Positions 58,075 to 64,000 of a stretch of DNA of 64,000 nucleotides are shown one piece after another. Both the position numbers and the translations under genes were made by a program. This stretch comes from Sisyra terminalis. Its lineage: Eukaryota; Arthropoda; Insecta; Neuroptera; Sisyridae. The stretch is taken from the NCBI GenBank assembly GCA_958496175.1, contig OY292277.1:22710282-22774281 (forward strand), written 5' to 3'. The stretch's first letter is position 1. Each line of letters starts with the position of its first letter. The notes below the pieces were generated by a model. That model made no database searches. It was not told the origin of the DNA and saw only the letters and a list, made by a program, of their open reading frames with translations.

Positions 58075-60842
58075 GAAAATTTAAGTACAGGTGTATTTTA
58101 CCTATATTAATCAGAGATAACCGTTATCTTTATTTTAATTTTAAATTTCTTCTGTCACCCATTAGGAACTCCCAATACCTAAAACTGGACCTATCTTGGG
58201 GCAGTTGTCAATTGCCAAGCCTTGGCATACAAGCCTGACCCAAGGCTTGGTCAAGTGTCAACGCCTGAGTTCAACTAAGATAAGTGAACAAAAAAAAAAA
58301 ATTCACCATTACTAAAATCATTTTTAAATTGTACTGTGTTTTATATTACTTTGAATTGTGTAAACATCGACATGTTTTTTTTCCTGGATTTTTTTTTAAT
58401 TTTAGTTTACATTGAAGCTAGTTACCAGGCCTGGCCCATGTATATCATTTCGGAGTTAAGCTAGTCTTAGGTCAGGCCTGGAAAGTTTTGGCCCAAGTCT
58501 GGAAAGTCTTAGACAAACCTGGTCCAAGATTGGGCTAATTATAAATTCCTACCTGAGCAGTGTTCATAGTTTGGGTAAATAGGGTGAATGAGCCTTTTAT
58601 CGCACATAATTTTTGGTAAAAGAATACTTTTCTGAAAAATCTTATCACAAGAGATAATAAAAAGCTTAAGTATAAATGGAAGTCTTATATTAAAATAATA
58701 TCATGTAATAGGGATGACTGGTATGACTACGTCTACATACACCAAAAATTTCATTTTCAGCCACATATGTAACAAATTTCATGAATTATATCAACGGAAA
58801 TCATATTTAAATTGCAAAAAATCACCTGTAATTTTCTATATTAAGAACCTGAGTCACAGACTACCATCAATGTGTTAACTTTTTCAATAGTAAAATGTAC
58901 GAATCATGAAAGTATAAAAGTTTAATTTCAATTTCTAAACTATGCCATCGGTGTTTATTATTTCGTTGGTACTTACCAGTAATGAAAAATAAACAAAATT
59001 TCTTTTTCAATATTTACTTCGGTTCTAATCAAACAAGATAGCATACATAACTGTAATAAACAATACAAAAATGATTTAGTATTACAATACGCATAATATA
59101 TATGTACATTGTACATATGGTATGTAGACATGTAATTATTTCATGTTTCATAACATACATAAAATATTTGCGAATCTCGTTCCTTACTGTACATTTTCTA
59201 AAAAGCATATATTTAATTTAATAATAAATTTGCCCTAACCACATTTCATACAGTGAAATATTTATAACTTGAAAATTTTATCTTGAAACTTGATAAAAAA
59301 GAAACATTGATAATAGTAATAATATGTAAAAAACAATTGACATTAGCTGACCATTTTTAACTTAACATTTTTTATGATTCAAAATTCAAATTTGCAAATT
59401 CGCCATGCTAGTTGCATGATTTCTTTTAAATTAATAATTCATTAGAACATTGCAAACATCTGGATTAAATTAAAAAAAAAATTACACCTGGTAACAATGA
59501 ACTTATAATTGAATGAAAATTTGTGGAAATTGCAGTATTTATGAAATTGACTAGGCTAATGGTTATGTCTTTCTGATTTTTCTTTTGTTTTCTTTTAACA
59601 ATGGTAGATAGGTACCTGAGGTTTGTGGAGTTCATTTACGTTGGTTTTCTGGACGGAAATGCCTATTTCATGTTTTTTTCTTCACATGAGTGCGTTAATG
59701 AACTGAACCGTGACTGAAAATTCCACTTCTAACTAGATGTAGCTTTTTCGAAAATTGTTGATAATATATCGAGGGTTGATAAGCGAATGGTAAAATGCAA
59801 GGAATCAGCGCCTATCAAACAAATGATATAACAACCGCATACTTATGTTCCCAAAATAAAAAAATCCAAACATTTCCTTAACATCTTCTCATTACTACAA
59901 ACAAAAACCGCCCACGGCTTCTATTGAAATTTAGCGTTAATTATTGTCGGATATTTTTGATTTTGATAACTAATCCAATAAATAATTTCCATCCGATAAG
60001 GCGCTATTGGGGAATTCTTTTAGATGTTCAGTACAATTTGTAGTACAATGTCGATTCGCTTCTAGATCAAAAAGCCACAGCTGCTTTCGCCTATCTCATT
60101 TTGTTTACTGTTAAAAGTGAGGTTTCTGGATCAAATCGATTGATTGATTTATAATATTTTTGATTGATTTCAAATCTGATGCAATTGTTTATAAATAGAC
60201 AATAAAACGTATAGCCATCTGTTGATTTTTGGCGCTATAAAATAATTTGTCTCTAATAGCAATCTTACGTAATTCATTTGGTAGGTAAATCTACCAGTAA
60301 TAATATGTAATTTTCACTTAAGTAATTTCCGAGGAAAATCACGAACCGTACAAATACTAAATACATTTGTACATCAAGTACAAAACGTCATAAAAACATC
60401 TTACAACTAAGCAAAATTTCTATTGTTTGATAATAGTGAATAAAAAACCGTTAAGTTCAATTCCGATTTTCATTTTTCATTTAAAGCAATTTTATATGCT
60501 TAATTTTTTGGATTGCCTTAAATCAATAGCTATTAATTAGTTTCTTCAGTTATTCAGCCTATACTAGTATGACAAAATCAACAAATACAAATTAATTTAT
60601 CACTTTAAAAACAGTTATAAAATAGCACCGAAAGAAATCATTCTTGAAAAAAACAACTTGGTTTCAAATGTTTCAAAGATGTAATTTTTAAAGTTAAACT
60701 TCTTTAGGCATGTTATGAGAGAGAAAAATGAATTGGCGTTGCGATGTTTGTAGCAGAAGTTGGTTACGCTTTATAACTCAGTTAAAATAATATTAAAACA
60801 TTAGAAATCATCAATTTTTTCGTAACTGTTATTAACCATTGC

Positions 60843-60988
60843 TTTTCCAAGATTTTTAGACTCTAGCGTTAATTAAAATCCGTAAATCAAGAAATATCGA
60901 GAGTTTACTCGCTACGAGATTCGAACCCAATATCCACCAGTTTTGGAGCGATCACCTTGACCACTAGATCATTAATAGGTTACCAAAT
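60843..60988 (-). repeat. tRNA-derived SINE, copy 5
   Basis: On the minus strand it has a weakened head (ATCTAGTGGTCAAGGTGATC), box B GGGTTCGAATCTC, and the CGAGTAAACTCTCGATATTT body. The distal tail is truncated. Confidence 0.75.
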
Positions 60989-61636
60989 ATTTTATAATTA
61001 TAATTATGCAATATCTGTTAAGAACTCTAGTTACTAAAAAAAACGATCAGGTCTTATTCCCAGGAAAAAACTAGGCTTTTACAAAGAAGTATAGCTTTTT
61101 ATGACTTCTTACTACTTCTTGCGTCTATAGGTATTCACACATTTTTTTAAAGAATAATCGGTCGCTAGACAAATCTGGTATCATATCTAAAAGCTTCTCT
61201 ACAAATGAGCCAATATATTAGGGTGTACAATAGGGATCTTGAAACTTTTTTTGCTTGCCAGTTTTTCAATAAGGGTCAAAAGAATTTGAACGAGACCTTG
61301 ATAGTGTGTATAGAATGTTAACCAATCTGGAGATTTGGGGCAAGTTCATGAACAAATTCACAAATATTTCTACCAATATGTGTGCTACAGCATATGAACT
61401 CATTTGTACAGGAAAGATACAGTAACAATTGTTTTTTACTTTCATTACACAAATCAAAATTTTCGTTATTTACTATATAAGAAATCAAAATATAAGTTTG
61501 TGATTTTTCAGAGGAAAAAATCTATTTCTTTGAGTGCAAAATGAAAAAAAAAACAGAATTAAATTATTAGATTATTTATTAGACACGAACAAAGACATAA
61601 TAATAATTTGCAGATTTACAACTTTTTTACTGATCG

Positions 61637-61795
61637 TTACTGTAGCTTTATAACTAAGGTCTTTAGCGGCTCTAGCGTTAATAAAAATCTGTAAACCGAG
61701 AAATATCGAAAATTTGCTCGATATAAGATTCGAACCCAACACTTGACAGCTTTGGAGTGGTCACTTTGACCACTTGGCCACCAATAGGCTTCTGA
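61637..61795 (-). repeat. tRNA-derived SINE, copy 6
   Basis: On the minus strand it has the head ATTGGTGGCCAAGTGGTCAA, box B GGGTTCGAATCTT and the shared body through CTCTAGAG-like and TTATAAAG-like segments. Its box A segment TGGCCAAGTGG is intact. Confidence 0.8.
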
Positions 61796-62039
61796 TATGG
61801 GTATCAACTGAGCTACAGTATTTCCATAAATATTAATAAATAACATTATGAGTAAAAATAAGTATAGCAAATGATTTTGGGACGTCCCACCATCTATTTA
61901 TACTTAGGATATATTATTGTTTGTAAAATTCACTCGAAAAGTTTGAAATAACGTAAAAATATTTATGTGAAAATGTTTATTGAATTTGCAACTATTGGCT
62001 ACTGTGAACTTCATTTACCACGTAAAAAGATGACAAATC

Positions 62040-62425
62040 TCATAAAGTTATTAAACTAGAAACTACATGGGAGGATACAAATTAAAGAGGATGAAAAGTA
62101 GAATAAAAATCACTTTCAACATACGAGTTAATAATGTAAAAAAAAAACAATTGTCTTTTACAATTTTTACTAAGCTGAAATTTCCAGGATTGATTGGGCC
62201 TCAACATCTACTTCCATTACATGTATAAAACTATTTAATTAGAAACTTCATATAAGAATACTAATTGAAGAGGTTCTAAAATAGAAATAAATATCGTTTT
62301 CAACATACGAGTTATTTAAATATAAAAAAGCGCAATCATCTACTATCATTTTTTTTACTAAGTTGGGATTTCCAGGATGAGGTTAATTGGGCCTCAATGT
62401 CTATTTCCATTACATTTTAAAATTA
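62040..62425. repeat. Tandem duplication, about 185-base unit
   Basis: Two successive blocks share, in order, TTA-AACTAGAAACT/TTAATTAGAAACTTC, TTTCAACATACGAGTTA, TTTACTAAG, ATTTCCAGGAT, TTGGGCCTCAA and TTCCATTACAT. The second copy begins about 185 bases after the first. It is a diverged head-to-tail duplication of unknown origin. Confidence 0.75.
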
Positions 62426-62629
62426 ATATTTCTCAATTAGTTTTGAAAAAAAAAATTACTCTCGTCAGACATCCCTCTTTTTCAACACTTGATACGCTAG
62501 ATTTTATCATTAATTTTAAGTCTGAATATATGGTATGTATAAGTAAAATCAACTACTCAAAAGAATTCGTATTTTAAATAATTTAAATTTTTAATATATT
62601 AAAGTGAGTTTTAAGTTTACAATATAGTC

Positions 62630-62795
62630 AACCTACTGGTGGCCAAGTGGTTAAACTGACTGCTTCAAAACTGGTAAGTGCTGGGTTCAATTCTTGTAAC
62701 GAGTAAATTTTAAGTATTTCTTGGCATGGCTTTTCTATAAGCTCTAGATTCGCTAAGACCCTAGCAGTTATGAAGCGACGATAAATAACAAAAAA
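62630..62795 (+). repeat. tRNA-derived SINE, copy 7
   Basis: The head ACCTACTGGTGGCCAAGTGG and box B GGGTTCAATTC are followed by the shared body and the tail GAAGCGACGATAAATAACAA. It lies just downstream of the 62-kb tandem duplication. Confidence 0.8.
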
Positions 62796-63324
62796 TAATG
62801 TAGTAAAAAAATACCGTCTAAAATAAACATATAGGTAATATAATTGTGTTCATAACAGTTACAATAAGACGGCTCTGTCCAAATATCCACAAGATATTAT
62901 AGTTTCGAGAAACAGTCATTAATTGTATGAGCATGAACTCCAAAATATGGGATTTAAATACTTCACAAGTAATGACCTTGATTTGTATAGATATCCAAGT
63001 ATATATTCTTAAAATGATACTTTTTGTTAGGAGTATTTTTTATTATTATTGAAGTCGTCAATATAAAAAGAACTGAATTATATAGAAGAATACATTTCAA
63101 GGTGGAAAATCACCAAACCAACAAAAAAAAAGTGATTATTTTTTCATGTATAGGGTACATCCAGGGCACACCTCTGACTCATATATTAATTTCCTTCGTT
63201 AATAATTAACCGGAAATGTCGTCACGAACTGATCAAAACCAACAATATAATCGAAAAAAAGAACGGGTACTCATTTATTTACCTTATGCAATCAATATTT
63301 GTAAACAAGCCAATCAATCCTTAC

Positions 63325-64000
63325 CTGATATCAGTGTGAGTGTACTTTTTCGCCCTCCACTTTCCAATCGGCGAGAAGAACTTCTTTTTCCCTGGCGTAA
63401 AATTGGCCACTAAATTTTCTGATGAATTTCTCACATAGTTTTTATCGTGTAGCAAAATTCGCGCTAGCTTATCGTTTAATTGTTTTTCACGTGTACGATG
63501 GAACTCTTCGTTATTGCAGTTATTGTTGAGGGTGATTTTGTGGTAAGTTTTACGCGTTGGCAGGTGGTTGAGTTCCAGTTGGGAGTCGCTGCTTTTTCGA
63601 GATGGGATTGAACCACTGCTGCTGGAACTACCAGCCCGGGTTAAATCACAGGCGGAAAGACAAAATTTTCTAAGTTCTATGTGTTGGTTGTCGAAGTTTA
63701 AGATGTAGTCTATGTTTGGAGGGCGGTTGATTGTTGGAACTGATTTTCGAGGGTGGATATTTCGCATTGGTAAATCAGAATTGTGTTTGGTTTCGTCTTC
63801 ATTTCGAGACCAGAAATCGTATTCTGATTGAAGAGATCCGGTTTTTTCCGCTTCATTGCGAACGATGTTTGATTTGGCTCCTAGTTGAATTACATTTTTT
63901 CGATAGAGGATATTGTGTCGATCCATTTTGTTACTTTCATTGTCACTTGCGTTGGTCGTTAATGTAAGGCGTTCACGATCACGATATATAACACTTTTTC
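63325..64000 (-). CDS. Exon of an unrecognised Ser-rich protein, running off the window
   Basis: A minus-strand frame is open from the window edge (64000) down to a GTAAGG donor at 63324-63319, leaving two bases of a split codon. It encodes about 225 residues that continue beyond the window at the N-terminal side. The composition is polar and probably disordered. There is a serine run (AGSSSSSGSIPSRKSSDSQL), basic phosphosite-like RKSSDS and RKSVP motifs, and a basic end (FTPGKKKFFSPIGKWRAKK). An ATG occurs at 63926 but the frame stays open upstream (IYRDRERLTLTTNASDNESN), so I do not place the start there. Even codon use and the good donor support a real exon. No domain is recognised, so no function is proposed. 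Downstream exons were not found in the window. Confidence 0.6.

Larger units (their letters stand above)
51901..63324. other. Gene-poor repeat-rich tract, distal part
   Basis: No supported exon. It contains a hAT element (54061-54489), palindromic MITE copy 3 (57852-58074), three SINEs (60843-60988, 61637-61795 and 62630-62795) and a tandem duplication (62040-62425). A CCTGG/CCAAG-rich patch lies at 58190-58560. It may be intron of the minus-strand gene entering at 63325. Confidence 0.5.

Noticed and set aside
1..64000. CRISPR arrays, operons, bacterial promoters or terminators
   Set aside because: The genes have spliceosomal introns and poly(A) signals. No regularly spaced identical repeats were seen, and nothing suggests prokaryotic DNA.

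Overview
This window is a piece of an AT-rich insect-type nuclear genome. The genes are split by GT-AG introns, many of them only 50-70 bases long. The proteins are animal proteins, and the gene-poor DNA is full of eukaryotic transposon debris: hAT, TTAA-site and TA-site elements, tRNA-derived SINEs, LINE pieces, Helitron pieces and Penelope-type ribozyme repeats. The order of insect cannot be fixed from the sequence. All exon models below were built by hand from splice sites and reading phase. Each multi-exon model adds up to a whole number of codons.

Layout. 1-1400: a hAT transposase remnant split by a TTAA-flanked element. 4330-12934 (+): a complete 15-exon collagen IX-like gene with a signal peptide, a TSPN/laminin-G domain, Gly-X-Y blocks, an NC2-like trimerisation stretch and a short Cys-containing tail. 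13189-19489 (+): an 8-exon cyclic-nucleotide-gated/HCN-like channel starting only about 250 bases downstream. 19855-39491 (-): a BAIAP3/UNC13D (Munc13-4 type) gene with C2A-MUN-C2B architecture and two alternative N-termini, convergent with the channel gene. 34093-35616 (+): an uninterrupted succinate-semialdehyde dehydrogenase gene nested in the first intron of that Munc13-type gene. 39.5-63.3 kb: a gene-poor, repeat-rich tract. 63325-64000 (-): an exon of an unrecognised Ser-rich protein that runs off the window.

The four recognised genes have no obvious shared pathway: extracellular matrix, ion conductance, vesicle priming and GABA-shunt metabolism. What links the window is its repeat biology. 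Several loci carry hammerhead-ribozyme-like cores (CTGATGA, stem II, GAAA, then a self-complementary stem III and a cleavage triplet). They occur as single copies and as inverted pairs. There are also long near-perfect hairpins, a tRNA-derived SINE family with about seven copies, a palindromic MITE family with 8-bp target duplications, and several further hAT- and mariner-like MITEs whose target duplications can still be read.
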